A stretch of 64,000 bases of DNA, from contig JADIYY010000004.1 in NCBI GenBank assembly GCA_016705065.1, positions 136,192 through 200,191 on the forward strand, in the 5' to 3' direction. Positions 26,570 to 36,250 of this stretch are shown piece after piece. A model generated the notes under the pieces. That model worked only from the letters and a program-made list of their open reading frames with translations, had not been told where the DNA came from and searched no databases. Position 1 is the stretch's first letter, and the number at the start of each line of letters is the position of its first letter. The stretch is from Candidatus Aalborgiella aggregata. Its GTDB lineage: Bacteria; Pseudomonadota; Gammaproteobacteria; Burkholderiales; Burkholderiaceae_C. The position numbers and the translations under genes were made by a program.

Positions 26570-27646
26570 ATGAGCCTGCACCCCATTTCTGCTGAAGCTG
26601 CATTGCAACAATTGGATCAATTTGACACCGTTGTCGATGCACGTACCGAGGACGAATACCAGCTTGACCGTTTACCCTTGGCTGTGAATTGGCCCACCTT
26701 GAACAACCTTGAACGCATTGAGGTCGGCACCCTGTACAAGTCCAATGCGTTCGAAGCAAAAAAAATGGGCGCGGCTATGGCGGCCAGCAACATTGCCAAG
26801 CACATTCGGCAACACGTGATGGACAAACCACGCGATTGGAAACCACTCACCTACTGCTGGCGTGGTGGCAAACGCAGCGGCTCTTTGTCGTTGATTTTGA
26901 GTGAGATAGGTTTCAGGGTGCACATCATCGAAGGCGGCTACAAGGCCTTTCGTGCTGCCTTGGTTGACGACATACCCAAACAAGTTGAACGCTTGAACTT
27001 CATCGTCATTTGCGGACCTACCGGCAGTGGAAAAACACGCTTGCTACAAACATTGGCAGCTATGCATGGCAGCGAGCCAACACCACAAGTGCTCGATTTA
27101 GAAGCACTGGCCAATCACCGCAGCTCGGTGCTGGGCGTGTTGCCCGGTGTGGCACAGCCCAGCCAGAAAGCGTTTGATTCCATGGTTTGGAACGCCTTGC
27201 GCCAATTTGACCCCAGCCGGCCCGTTTATGTCGAATCAGAAAGCAAGAAAGTTGGCAATGTAGCTGTGCCAGAAGCATTGATGCAAAAAATGCGGGCTAG
27301 CCCATGTTTGAATTTGCAATTACCCTTGGAAGAACGTGTGGCTCTGTTGATGGAGGACTATGATTTTTTCGTCAAAGACACAGCATTTTTCTGCGAACGC
27401 TTAGGCGCACTCACTGCGGCTCGTGGTCGTGAATTGGTACAAAAATGGCAAGACTTGGCACGAAACAACCAATGTGAAACAGTGGTGCAAGAGCTGCTCA
27501 CTCTGCACTACGACCCTGTGTATTTGCAATCCATGCAGCGCAATTTCCAAGGCTATGCCAATGCCACCCAAGTCACGCTCACACACCGTTCACCACAAAT
27601 GATTTCGGCTGTCGCACAAAGATTAACGACACAAAAGCTGGATTAG
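26570..27646 (+). CDS. mnmH: tRNA 2-selenouridine synthase MnmH (SelU/YbbB)
   Basis: Replaces sulfur by selenium in (mnm5)s2U34 of tRNAs through a geranylated intermediate. The 358 residues have an N-terminal rhodanese domain with catalytic C96 in YCWRGGKRSGS and a C-terminal P-loop domain with GPTGSGKT at 149-156. SRPVYVESESKK and the VALLMEDYDFF segment are typical. It lies 14 nt after tesA; in E. coli ybbB is in the same neighbourhood as ybbA and tesA. No selD is visible in the window. Confidence 0.94.
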   Translation: MSLHPISAEAALQQLDQFDTVVDARTEDEYQLDRLPLAVNWPTLNNLERIEVGTLYKSNAFEAKKMGAAMAASNIAKHIRQHVMDKPRDWKPLTYCWRGGKRSGSLSLILSEIGFRVHIIEGGYKAFRAALVDDIPKQVERLNFIVICGPTGSGKTRLLQTLAAMHGSEPTPQVLDLEALANHRSSVLGVLPGVAQPSQKAFDSMVWNALRQFDPSRPVYVESESKKVGNVAVPEALMQKMRASPCLNLQLPLEERVALLMEDYDFFVKDTAFFCERLGALTAARGRELVQKWQDLARNNQCETVVQELLTLHYDPVYLQSMQRNFQGYANATQVTLTHRSPQMISAVAQRLTTQKLD

Positions 27647-27747
27647 TGCACACATTTTGATTTTTCTTGTATGCAATTGAATACATAGAAAGTTGTTCGA
27701 GGCTAAACTTTGGCGCACCTCAAAACACTTCTTTGTATTTAAACCAA

Positions 27748-28344
27748 ATGTATTCAAAAAATCTATTCAAACTCGCAGTAGCCACCACTGTTTTCACAAG
27801 TTTTATTGCTCTTTCGGGTTGCGCCAGTAAACCGGAAGTGGTTGTTACGGCGCCTACCCCCAAAGCAGTCATTGCCATCGACCAAACACCACGAGGTGTG
27901 CAAATACCGTTGCCAAATACCGTGTTGTTCCAGTTCGGCAAATCTGATCTGAACACAGTTGCAGCCGACCCCTACTTGGACAAAATCGCCGCGCTGATCA
28001 TAGGCAAATCTAGCAAGCCAGTAGCTGTTGAAGGACATACCGATAACGTGGGTACATTAACTGCGAATCAGCAACTCTCAGAAGCACGCGCCAAAATCGT
28101 GCGTGATGCTTTGCAATCACGTGGCGTACCAGCAGAACGTTTGAAAGCAGAAGGTTTTGCATATCAACGCCCCGTTGTGTCCAATAGCAACGAGGAAGGA
28201 CGTGCTCTTAACCGCCGTGTTGAAATTATCATTTTGGATGAGAAAGTGGAAAACATCACAGCAGGTGAGCCTGCCAATGCCTTTGAGTCTGCATTTGCAA
28301 AACTCAAAGCCATGGTCGATGCAGGTTTGGTAAAACCACTTTAA
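27748..28344 (+). CDS. OmpA-family peptidoglycan-binding lipoprotein
   Basis: Outer-membrane lipoprotein with a C-terminal OmpA domain that binds peptidoglycan. From the ATG at 27748 it has 198 residues: a lipoprotein signal with lipobox ALSGC, a Pro/Val-rich spacer, then the OmpA domain. The domain carries TVLFQFGKSDLN, VAVEGHTDNVGT and LSEARAKIVRDAL with NRRVEIIIL. The conserved Asp and Arg contact diaminopimelate. An upstream in-frame start at 27667 would bury the signal peptide, so I reject it. It resembles Pal/YiaD but lies outside a tol-pal operon. Confidence 0.9.
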   Translation: MYSKNLFKLAVATTVFTSFIALSGCASKPEVVVTAPTPKAVIAIDQTPRGVQIPLPNTVLFQFGKSDLNTVAADPYLDKIAALIIGKSSKPVAVEGHTDNVGTLTANQQLSEARAKIVRDALQSRGVPAERLKAEGFAYQRPVVSNSNEEGRALNRRVEIIILDEKVENITAGEPANAFESAFAKLKAMVDAGLVKPL

Positions 28345-28392
28345 TGGCCTCTTTAATGTCCACTTTAATCAATCAAATAGTTGTTGAATAGC

Positions 28393-29256
28393 ATGATCAC
28401 ACGTCGACATTTTTCTACTCTTGCGGGCGTATCCATGACGTCCTTTCTTGCCCCAGTCATGGCACAAACCAGTCGACCCAAAACGGCTTTGGTATTGGGT
28501 GCCGGTTCGGCACGTGGTTTTGCGCATATTGGCGTTATCAAAGCTATAGAAGCTGCAGGCATCAAACCTGATTTGATTGTCGGCGCGAGTGCGGGTAGCG
28601 TTATCGGTGTTTTTTATGCCGCTGGCTACACAGGACAACAAATGGAAGACATCGCCATGAAAGTGCGCGATGCAGATGTCATTGATCAATCGAACAATTC
28701 GAAACGTGGCCTGATTGCTGGCGCAGCTTTGCAAAAGTTAATCAATACCTTTGTCAAAGACAAGCCCATCGAATCTTTGAAAATACCATTTATTGCAATT
28801 GCTACCAACCTCAAAAATGGTGAAGCCATTCAATTGAAAACTGGCGATACGGGTCAAGCTGTGCGAGCATCAAGCAGCATGCCAGGCATCTTCTTACCCA
28901 CCAGCATCAATGGTACAGAATTGGTCGATGGCGCTATCAGCAGCCCATTGCCTGTGGCCGTTGCACGGCAAATGGGGGCAGAAGTTGTTATCGCGGTTGA
29001 CGTCGGATCCGCACCGCAAAACCCGAATGCGGCTGGTATTTATGAAATCATCATGCAATCGTTCGAGATCATGGGGCAGGCGATTGCAAAACTGGAAGGT
29101 CAGAAAGCTGATGTACTGATCAAACCGAATGTGGGTGCCTATTCAGGATCTGACTTTGGCAACCGTGCACAATTGATTGCCGCAGGTTTAACAGCAGGTC
29201 AGCGCGCAGTTGAACAAATCCGTCTGGCGCAAAACAGCGTCAAGAAACGTAAATAA
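28393..29256 (+). CDS. Patatin-like phospholipase, exported
   Basis: RssA/YchK-type patatin-like hydrolase. From the ATG at 28393 it has 287 residues with an N-terminal export signal containing the RRHF twin-Arg-like pattern and a cleavage region ending APVMAQ. The oxyanion loop is GAGSARGFAHIGV, the nucleophile elbow GASAGS, and the catalytic Asp lies in LVDGAISSPLP. It may therefore act in the periplasm, which differs from cytoplasmic RssA. It follows the OmpA lipoprotein by 48 nt. Substrate unknown. Confidence 0.88.
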   Translation: MITRRHFSTLAGVSMTSFLAPVMAQTSRPKTALVLGAGSARGFAHIGVIKAIEAAGIKPDLIVGASAGSVIGVFYAAGYTGQQMEDIAMKVRDADVIDQSNNSKRGLIAGAALQKLINTFVKDKPIESLKIPFIAIATNLKNGEAIQLKTGDTGQAVRASSSMPGIFLPTSINGTELVDGAISSPLPVAVARQMGAEVVIAVDVGSAPQNPNAAGIYEIIMQSFEIMGQAIAKLEGQKADVLIKPNVGAYSGSDFGNRAQLIAAGLTAGQRAVEQIRLAQNSVKKRK

Positions 29257-29277
29257 TTAGCAGCTTGAGTTGTTAGT

Positions 29278-29454
29278 TCAGGGGGTTTGCGTCGCCGAAT
29301 CGCCTGGCCCGTCGCTATGTGGCTCTGAGTCGCTTGGGGTATCAACCGTGTCGCCTGACTTGCGTTCAGACTTCTGCTTGAGCTTTTCCTCTTTTTTCTT
29401 CTTTTTTGCGAGTTCTTTTTGGCGTTTTTCGAAGCCGTAATTAGGTGTTGCCAA
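29278..29454 (-). CDS. Small Lys-rich conserved hypothetical protein
   Basis: A 58-residue ORF starting with TTG at 29454 and reading MATPNYGFEKRQKELAKKKK, followed by a charged Lys/Glu run and an acidic Ser/Asp/Pro-rich tail. I recall the MATPNYGxEKRQKE opening from short conserved Burkholderiales proteins, which supports the TTG start. The ribosome site is weak (GAAAG). Function unknown. It lies between the patatin gene and the PLP lyase. Confidence 0.65.
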   Translation of the reverse strand: MATPNYGFEKRQKELAKKKKKEEKLKQKSERKSGDTVDTPSDSEPHSDGPGDSATQTP

Positions 29455-29524
29455 GATGTTCTTTCATTTGGTGGTGTGATTTGACTTTAACACGTATTTA
29501 GGGCTGTTCAAACGACTGATAGCT

Positions 29525-30757
29525 TCATATGGCCAGTGTTTGTCTGAATGCTTGATCCAAATCCAGTTGAAGATCCTGCACATCTTCTAAACCAATTGAG
29601 AATCTGACCAAATGCCCTTCTTTTAAATGTTCTGGCCACTGCCCTTCGCGCATGCTACGCAAGTTATAGGGCATTACCAAACTGATGGGGCCGCCCCAGC
29701 TGTAACCCAATTTAAAAAGTTGCAGCGCATCACAAAAAGCATCTACTTGATGGTGTGTGAAACGTTTATCAAAAATGATGCTGAACAAGCCTGCTGCATA
29801 ACCATTCCCATTTACATTTGCTGTTGTACACAAAGATTGCCAATGCGCATGACCAGGCGAACCCGCTATCGCGGGATGCAAGACTTGCAAAACTTGGCTT
29901 TGTGATTGACACCACAAAGCCAATGCGCGCGCTGTTTTGTCATGTGCAGCATAGCGCAGTGGTAGGCTGTGCATAGACCGCAAAATAGATTCCACATCAT
30001 TCAAGCCAACGCTATAGCCCAATCTCATGTGACAGCGCTTGATCAAGGCATGCAAACCATCATCACGCGTAATGACGCTGCCCATCAACACATCAGCCCC
30101 ACCGCTGGGATATTTGGTTAGTGCATGCACGGTGATGTCCACACCACCTATGCCATCGCCTTTTTTCTCTTGGTCCAACTCAAAAGGTTTAAATGCCAAA
30201 CCAGCACCCCAGGTATTGTCCAAAGCGGTGAGCACGCTGCGAGATTTGCAAACACGTACAAGCTCGATCAATTCTGGAAATTCCATGGTCACAGAGCCAG
30301 GCGCCTCTAGCCATACCAGTTTGGTTTTGGCATTGATTTTTGCGGCCAAACATGATGGGTTCAAAGCATCGTACAACTGGTAGCTGATTCCAAAGTGCGT
30401 CAATTCACTTTGCGCCAATGTGATTCCAGGACCATACGCATTGTTGGGGATCAGCACTTCGTCACCAGCTTTAAGTAGTGCCAAATTGACCAACGCGATG
30501 GCGGCCAACCCGCTGGGAACCAAGCAGCAATAGCGTCCACCCTCCAATGCGCACAGTTGTTCTTCTAAGACAAACGTGGTTGGGGTGCCTTTGGTACCGT
30601 AGGTGTATTGTTGGCCCAGCTCGTCGCCGTATCTGGCACGCATGCTGGAGGTGTCAGGAAAGATGATGGTGGAAGCTTTGAATACACCCGCTTGAACCGC
30701 CGCATATCCCGCTGGCGGTTGATAATTAGGATGAAGGATTTGCGTTGTTTTTTTCAA
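29525..30757 (-). CDS. Cystathionine beta-lyase family PLP enzyme (MetC-like)
   Basis: PLP-dependent trans-sulfuration enzyme, probably cystathionine beta-lyase: cystathionine to homocysteine, pyruvate and ammonia. The 410 residues start at TTG (30757). They contain the YTYGTKGTPTTFVLEEQLCALEGG tetramer/cofactor region, VLTALDNTWGAG with the PLP-contacting Asp, and TVHALTKYPSGGADVLMG carrying the Schiff-base Lys. The C-terminal VRFSIGLEDVQDLQLDL is the family signature. It starts one base after the CorC-like gene, so the two are likely co-transcribed. Confidence 0.9.
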   Translation of the reverse strand: MKKTTQILHPNYQPPAGYAAVQAGVFKASTIIFPDTSSMRARYGDELGQQYTYGTKGTPTTFVLEEQLCALEGGRYCCLVPSGLAAIALVNLALLKAGDEVLIPNNAYGPGITLAQSELTHFGISYQLYDALNPSCLAAKINAKTKLVWLEAPGSVTMEFPELIELVRVCKSRSVLTALDNTWGAGLAFKPFELDQEKKGDGIGGVDITVHALTKYPSGGADVLMGSVITRDDGLHALIKRCHMRLGYSVGLNDVESILRSMHSLPLRYAAHDKTARALALWCQSQSQVLQVLHPAIAGSPGHAHWQSLCTTANVNGNGYAAGLFSIIFDKRFTHHQVDAFCDALQLFKLGYSWGGPISLVMPYNLRSMREGQWPEHLKEGHLVRFSIGLEDVQDLQLDLDQAFRQTLAI

Positions 30758-30758
30758 T

Positions 30759-32054
30759 TTAAATGTCCATCGGTATTTGCTTTGCCCGCAGTTTGTCTAT
30801 TCTGCGACCCTCAAGCGCCAGCACTTCAAAATCCCAACCTTCACAAACAATGTGCTCACCGACTTCCGGTAATTGACCCGACACCGACATGAGCAAGCCT
30901 GCGACAGTGTTGTATCGACCTTTGTCTTCGTCTGGCAATTGTTTGATGTCCAAGCGTGCACGTAATTCAGCCAAGGGCATCAACCCGTCAAGCAACCACG
31001 AACCGTCTTCATGGTGTGTGGCCCAAGCATCCACTTGCGCATTTGGTTGCAATTCACCCGTAATCGCTTCGAGCATATCACGGGGTGTCATCAAGCCTTG
31101 CACTTCGCCATATTCGTCCACCACCATCACCATGCGTTCTGATCGTTGGCGGAACTGTTCCAAGAGTTCCATACCAGTGAGTGTCTCTGGAACAAATGAA
31201 GCAGGCACAGCTAGGTCATCCAATGATGCATCTGATGATCTTTGTTCCAACAAAATGGAAACACTGATGACACCAATCACATGATCTAAGCCACCACGAC
31301 AGACCGGATACCATGAATGGCTGTTCTTTTTATGCTCATTGGCAATGGTTGATAAGGCTTGCTCTGCCGTTAAATTTGCATTCAACCAAACGATGTCGGT
31401 GCGTGGAATCATGAGCGATGTTAACGGCCTGTCGTCCAAATGGAAAACATTGCGTACCATTTGATGTTCATGCTCTTCAATTAAACCTGCATCAACGCCC
31501 TCTTCCAAACTTGCGGTGATTTCTTCTTCAGTCACGCTTCTGTTGGCATTGACATTGATGCCCAAGAGTTTCAACATGGCTTGGGTGCAAAAGGTCAGCA
31601 ATTTCACAAATGGTGCTGCAATCATGGCCACAATGTTCATCGGTCTGGCCATAATTCTGGCGACAGATTCGGGATGAAGTTGCCCAATGCGCTTCGGTAC
31701 AAGCTCGCCAAATACGATGGTTATGAATGTAATCACTACCACCACGATACTGGTAGCTGCAATGGCGGCCACTTGCGGTGTCGCCCCCCAACGCTGTAGG
31801 AATTGCGACACGCCATCTGAAAATGCCGCTTCACCTACAATGCCATTGAGCATACCTATCGATGTGATACCCACCTGCACTGTCGATAAAAAGTGTGTGG
31901 GTTGCTCCATGAGTTTCAAAGCAGCTTTAGCGCCATTGTCACCAGCTTCAACCAATGCCAACAAACGTGCCTTTTTACTCGCAGTCAATGCCATTTCTGA
32001 CATGGCGAAAGCAGCATTCAGCAAAGTCAAAACTACAATCAGTACAAAATCCAT
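30759..32054 (-). CDS. CNNM/CorC-family membrane protein (DUF21-CBS-CorC_HlyC), hemolysin-like
   Basis: Predicted Mg2+/Co2+ transport-associated protein historically called TlyC-type hemolysin. The 431 residues comprise an N-terminal DUF21 membrane domain with about four helices (from ALNAAFAMSEMALTASKKARL), a tandem CBS pair (RTDIVWLNANLTAEQAL, LMTPRDMLEAITGEL), and a C-terminal CorC_HlyC domain ending AGLLMSVSGQLPEVGEHI. The role in ion homeostasis is a family inference. It is divergent from apaH. Confidence 0.9.
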   Translation of the reverse strand: MDFVLIVVLTLLNAAFAMSEMALTASKKARLLALVEAGDNGAKAALKLMEQPTHFLSTVQVGITSIGMLNGIVGEAAFSDGVSQFLQRWGATPQVAAIAATSIVVVVITFITIVFGELVPKRIGQLHPESVARIMARPMNIVAMIAAPFVKLLTFCTQAMLKLLGINVNANRSVTEEEITASLEEGVDAGLIEEHEHQMVRNVFHLDDRPLTSLMIPRTDIVWLNANLTAEQALSTIANEHKKNSHSWYPVCRGGLDHVIGVISVSILLEQRSSDASLDDLAVPASFVPETLTGMELLEQFRQRSERMVMVVDEYGEVQGLMTPRDMLEAITGELQPNAQVDAWATHHEDGSWLLDGLMPLAELRARLDIKQLPDEDKGRYNTVAGLLMSVSGQLPEVGEHIVCEGWDFEVLALEGRRIDKLRAKQIPMDI

Positions 32055-32127
32055 AAAGCTAAGAGATTCTCCGTAGACTCACAGTACGCATACACAGCTC
32101 ACATAATAACCTGACTCACTGGCACAG

Positions 32128-33048
32128 ATGGCACATTACCTCATAGGCGATATTCAAGGCTGTAATTTGGCTCTTGGGCAATTGCTTGAAAAAATCGACT
32201 TTTCTCCAAGTCGAGATACTTTGTATGTTTTAGGAGATTTAGTCAATCGGGGGCCTGATTCCTTGGCCACCTTGGAACGACTCATGGCTTTTGGCAATTC
32301 AGCAAAGTGCCTTTTAGGCAACCATGATTTGAATTTACTGGCCATTGCGTGCGGTGTACGAAAAGCGCATCGCAAAGACACGTTAAACCCAATTTTAGAA
32401 TCCCCAAAGTTGGATGCTTTCATTCATTGGCTTAAGCATCAAAAGCTGGCGATGCGACAACGCATCCAAAATCATGATGTTTTAATGGTTCACGCTGGCG
32501 TATTTCCTTCTTGGACTGCTAGCAAAACAATAGCGCTGGCGAATGAAATTGAGTTGGTGTTGCAACATGCCAGCAATAATGCTTTAAAAACTTTTTTACA
32601 CGACATGTATGGTGATGAGCCGCAACAATGGCGTGACGACTTACAAGGCAACCCCCGTTTGCGTGTGATTGTGAATGTACTGACCCGAATGCGATTTTGC
32701 ATGCCAGATGGCACCATGGAATTCAAAACCAAGGATAGTGCGGAAGCTGCACCGATGGGGTTTATGCCTTGGTTTGATGTACCAAATCGGGCGACGCAAA
32801 AAACAATCGTTGCCTTTGGACATTGGTCCACATTGGGTTGGTTAAACCGTACAGATGTTTATGCGCTAGATGGCGGTTGTGTGTGGGGTGGTTATTTGAA
32901 TGCGCTTAAACTAAGTGACCAACCAGACACTACGAACAACAAATCACCCAAAGACAACGTTAGAAACACTACTCCGATTGAACGGATTCGGGTGAAGTGT
33001 TTGGCTGAGCAGGTTCCTCAAGCTTTTCAGTCATTACGACGGACTTAA
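32128..33048 (+). CDS. apaH: Symmetrical bis(5'-nucleosyl)-tetraphosphatase ApaH
   Basis: Metal-dependent hydrolase of Ap4A to two ADP, also able to remove Np4 caps. The 306 residues have the phosphoesterase motifs GDIQGC, GDLVNRGPDSL and LLGNHDLNLLA, then VHAGVFPSW and AFGHWSTLGW. The C-terminus runs about 30 residues past the usual end and overlaps the convergent rhlE 3' end by 80 bp. No ribosome site of note is visible. Confidence 0.94.
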   Translation: MAHYLIGDIQGCNLALGQLLEKIDFSPSRDTLYVLGDLVNRGPDSLATLERLMAFGNSAKCLLGNHDLNLLAIACGVRKAHRKDTLNPILESPKLDAFIHWLKHQKLAMRQRIQNHDVLMVHAGVFPSWTASKTIALANEIELVLQHASNNALKTFLHDMYGDEPQQWRDDLQGNPRLRVIVNVLTRMRFCMPDGTMEFKTKDSAEAAPMGFMPWFDVPNRATQKTIVAFGHWSTLGWLNRTDVYALDGGCVWGGYLNALKLSDQPDTTNNKSPKDNVRNTTPIERIRVKCLAEQVPQAFQSLRRT

Positions 33049-34549
33049 ACAAAGCTGCCATGCGCTTTTTGGGACGTATGTTGGCAGATTTTCCGACTCG
33101 AGTTGGCCCCGCTTTTGCAGCCGCTTCCCAGGCTGGTGTGGCGGGCACATCATTGGTCATTTCATACGGTTTGTCGAAAAACGGATCACGTGGCGCAATT
33201 TTTGGTACATATGCTGAAGATGACCCACTTTTATCGGACCTGGATTCAAAGCTCTCCATGCGGTCGCGACCATTTTGTGAACGATTGGCATTATTTCCAG
33301 TGCGGCGTGGTGCTTCGCCAGACATCGTCTCAGATGACGAATCACGCTCGGCGTACATGCGACGCCCGTCATTGATTCGACCTTGCTTACGACTATCTGG
33401 TAAATACTCTGGATATTCAATGCCTTCAACATCGAGTTTGGTCTTTAATAGTTTTTCCAAATCGGCAACCAAGCGCACATCTGAAGGTGCGACAAAACTG
33501 ATAGCGATGCCAGATGCCCCTGCTCGACCAGTGCGACCGATGCGGTGTACATAATCTTCCGCATTGAAAGGCAAGTCAAAGTTAAATACAGCGGGTACAT
33601 CTTTGATATCTAAACCGCGCGCTGCCACATCAGTAGCTACCAGCAAATCAACGGCTCCTGATTTAAATGCTTCTAAGGCTTTCAGGCGTTCATCTTGGCT
33701 CTTGTCACCATGTAGTGCTGTGGCTTTATAGCCTGCTTTTTCAAGAGAACGTGCCAAACGTGCGCAACCAAGCTTGCTGTTCACAAAAACGAATGCTTGC
33801 TTGATGTCTTTTTGCTTGAGCAATGTGACCAATGCGTGCAACTTTTCATCGGTAGGTGTATTGAAAAAATGTTGCGTAACCGTGGAGGCAGTTTGATTGG
33901 GTCGCGCCACTTCAATCGTGACAGGGTTTTGTAATTAGCTTCCCGAAAGGCGTTTAATTTCAGGAGAAAACGTTGCTGAAAACAGCAGTGTGGTTCGAGT
34001 CTTGGGCAAGAAACTCAAAATTCGCTCTAAATCGGGCAAAAACCCAATGTCTAACATGCGGTCCGCTTCATCCAAAACCACATATTCAACTTGATTCAGC
34101 ACACAGTTTTTTGCTTCAATGTGGTCCAATAAGCGCCCCGGAGTGGCAACCAATATCTCAACGCCCGCTTTCAATTCTATTGTTTGCGGCTTCATGTCCA
34201 TACCACCAAATACAACTGCACTGCGTATTTGCGTGTATTTGGCATACGCTTTAACTTGCTGCGCTACTTGGTCGGCTAGCTCGCGTGTGGGCAATAAAAC
34301 CAAAGCCCTAACAGGGTGGCGTGCAGGTGAGGTTGACGCATTTTCATGCTTCAACATTCTTTGTATCAGAGGAAGCGAAAATGCAGCGGTTTTCCCTGTA
34401 CCAGTTTGTGCAGCACCCATGACATCGCGACCTTCCAAAACCACCGGAATGGCTTGCGCTTGTATGGGTGTCATTTGCTCATAGCCCATTTCGGCTACGG
34501 CGCGTGCCAGCGTTGGAGCCAGCGATAGTTGTGAAAAAGATGTTGTCAT
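32969..34549 (-). pseudogene. rhlE: DEAD-box RNA helicase RhlE, interrupted by an in-frame TAA
   Basis: ATP-dependent RNA helicase implicated in ribosome assembly and RNA turnover. The N-terminal RecA lobe has the Q-motif region, AQTGTGKTAAF, PTRELADQ, VLDEADRMLD and SATF. The C-terminal lobe has FVNSKLGCARL, LHGDKSQDERL, TDVAARGLDI and HRIGRTGRAG, then a basic tail. A TAA at 33935-33937 splits the lobes between RLSGS and LQNPVTIEVARPNQ, where relatives usually have Tyr. The downstream frame is unchanged and fully open, so a single TAC/TAT to TAA change explains it. Either a real nonsense mutation leaving only the first lobe, or a base-call error. Confidence 0.85.
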
Positions 34550-34560
34550 TGAGTCTGAGA

Positions 34561-35433
34561 TTACAAATCTCTCTGACTAAAAGTATCGCAAGCTTTCACG
34601 CTACCTGTTTGCAAACCAATATTGAACCATTTGGTACGTTGTGCACTGCTTCCATGGGTGAAGCTATCGGGACGAACATGTCCAGTTGACTGGCGCTGGA
34701 TGGCATCATCGCCAATACGTGCAGCGGCATTCATGGCTTCTTCGATGTCACCAGTTTGCAATATTTGCCTTGATTCATGTGCTTTTTTAGCCCAAAGACC
34801 AGCATAGCAATCCGCTTGTAGCTCAACGCGCACAGAAAGTGCATTGTTTTCGCGTTCACTCAATCGACGACGTGCTTGTTCCACTTTATCATGAACACCA
34901 AGTAAATTTTGCACATGGTGGCCAATTTCATGCGCAACCACATAAGCTTGTGCAAAGTCACCACCGGCACCCATTTGACGTTTCAAGGTTTCAAAGAAGC
35001 TCAGATCAATATAAACTTTTTGATCAGCAGGGCAATAGAACGGACCCATTGCAGACTGACCTGCTCCGCAGGGTGTTGAAGTTACACCTCTGAAAATCAC
35101 AAGCTTGGGTGTAGCATAGTTGGCGCCACCCTTGGTGAAAACGTCTTTCCAGACATCTTCTGTATCTGCCAGAACAACAGAAACAAATTTGGCTTGTACA
35201 TCATCTGCCGGTGGTTTTTGTGCCGGACCTTGCTGTACTTGCGGCGAATCAGAGCCACCTAAAAAACCCAAAACTGTCAGTGGATTGATGCCGAAAAAAT
35301 AGGATGCGGCCAGTGCAATAATGATTGAGCCAATGCCAAATTTACTGCCAAATAATCCACCGCCGCCGCTATGACCAGAACTTCCACGTCGATCTTCGAC
35401 ATTATCAGATTCTCTATTGCCTTCCCATTTCAT
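34561..35433 (-). CDS. ypfJ: YpfJ-type neutral zinc metallopeptidase
   Basis: Membrane-anchored putative zinc peptidase of the YpfJ family. The 290 residues begin MKWEGNRESDNVEDRRG, the family opener. A Gly-rich stretch and one membrane helix (GIGSIIIALAASYFFGI) follow. The peptidase domain has AYVVAHEIGHHVQNLLGV, the HExxH zinc motif, and YAGLWAK downstream. AGGAG precedes the ATG. It lies just upstream of rhlE on the same strand, 11 nt away. Substrates of this family are unknown. Confidence 0.93.
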   Translation of the reverse strand: MKWEGNRESDNVEDRRGSSGHSGGGGLFGSKFGIGSIIIALAASYFFGINPLTVLGFLGGSDSPQVQQGPAQKPPADDVQAKFVSVVLADTEDVWKDVFTKGGANYATPKLVIFRGVTSTPCGAGQSAMGPFYCPADQKVYIDLSFFETLKRQMGAGGDFAQAYVVAHEIGHHVQNLLGVHDKVEQARRRLSERENNALSVRVELQADCYAGLWAKKAHESRQILQTGDIEEAMNAAARIGDDAIQRQSTGHVRPDSFTHGSSAQRTKWFNIGLQTGSVKACDTFSQRDL

Positions 35434-35524
35434 AGCGAACTCCTAGTTGCAATCACACACAAATTGATGACGTTTTACGACGCCTGATTAGAGATTATCG
35501 AGGCAATCTCAAGTTTTAGAATTT

Positions 35525-36091
35525 TTACGTTTTGGGTAATGTGACACCCGTCTGTCCTTGGTACTTACCTCCGCGATCTTTGTAACTCGTGGTACAAACT
35601 TCGTCCGCCTTGAAAAACAAAACCTGCGCACAACCTTCGCCAGCATAAATCTTCGCTGGAAGCGGTGTTGTGTTGCTAAATTCCAGCGTGACATAGCCTT
35701 CCCATTCAGGCTCGAACGGTGTCACGTTCACAATGATGCCGCATCGAGCATAGGTGCTTTTCCCCAAGCAAACCGTTAAGATATTTCTTGGAATTCGAAA
35801 GAACTCCATTGTGCGAGCCAATGCAAAACTATTGGGTGGAATGATGCAACTGTCACCTTCAAAATCTACGAAACTCTTTTCATCAAAATTTTTCGGGTCA
35901 ACGACCGTGCTGTGAATATTGGTGAATACTTTAAATTCTGGGGCACAACGTATGTCATAGCCATAGCTGCTTGTGCCATAGCTAATAATTCTTTTACCGT
36001 CTCTCTCGCGAACCTGTCCTGGCTCAAATGGCTCAATCATGCCGCGCTTTTGGGCGAGTTCTCGAATTTGATGGTCAGCAAGTATGGACAA
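35525..36091 (-). CDS. dcd: dCTP deaminase
   Basis: Converts dCTP to dUTP, supplying most of the cell's dUMP for thymidylate synthesis. With the TTG start at 36091 (GGAG seven bases upstream) the protein has 188 residues and begins MSILADHQIRELA, as in relatives. An upstream in-frame start would run into the tRNA-Leu gene, so it is rejected. Motifs are YGTSSYGYDIRCAPEF, FALARTMEFFRIPRNI, GKSTYARCGIIVNVTPFEPEWEG with the catalytic Glu, and GEGCAQVLF. Confidence 0.95.
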   Translation of the reverse strand: MSILADHQIRELAQKRGMIEPFEPGQVRERDGKRIISYGTSSYGYDIRCAPEFKVFTNIHSTVVDPKNFDEKSFVDFEGDSCIIPPNSFALARTMEFFRIPRNILTVCLGKSTYARCGIIVNVTPFEPEWEGYVTLEFSNTTPLPAKIYAGEGCAQVLFFKADEVCTTSYKDRGGKYQGQTGVTLPKT

Positions 36092-36115
36092 TGTATATCT
36101 CCAATTGTTAGCTTT

Positions 36116-36209
36116 TGGTGCCTCGAGCCGGAATCGAACCGGCACGCCCGCTATGAACGAAAGCGGCGGATTTTAAGTCCGCTGTGTCTACCAATTTCAC
36201 CATCGAGGC
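36116..36209 (-). tRNA. tRNA-Leu (anticodon UAA)
   Basis: Minus strand begins GCCTCGATGGTGAAATTGG and ends GGTTCGATTCCGGC, CGAGGCACCA with CCA encoded. The anticodon stem-loop CGGACTTAAAATCCG gives anticodon TAA. A long variable arm is present, as expected for tRNA-Leu. It lies 25 nt upstream of the dcd start. Confidence 0.96.
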
Positions 36210-36250
36210 ATGATCTTTTAGCGCAATGTATTCCGCGCTATAAAGAATAA

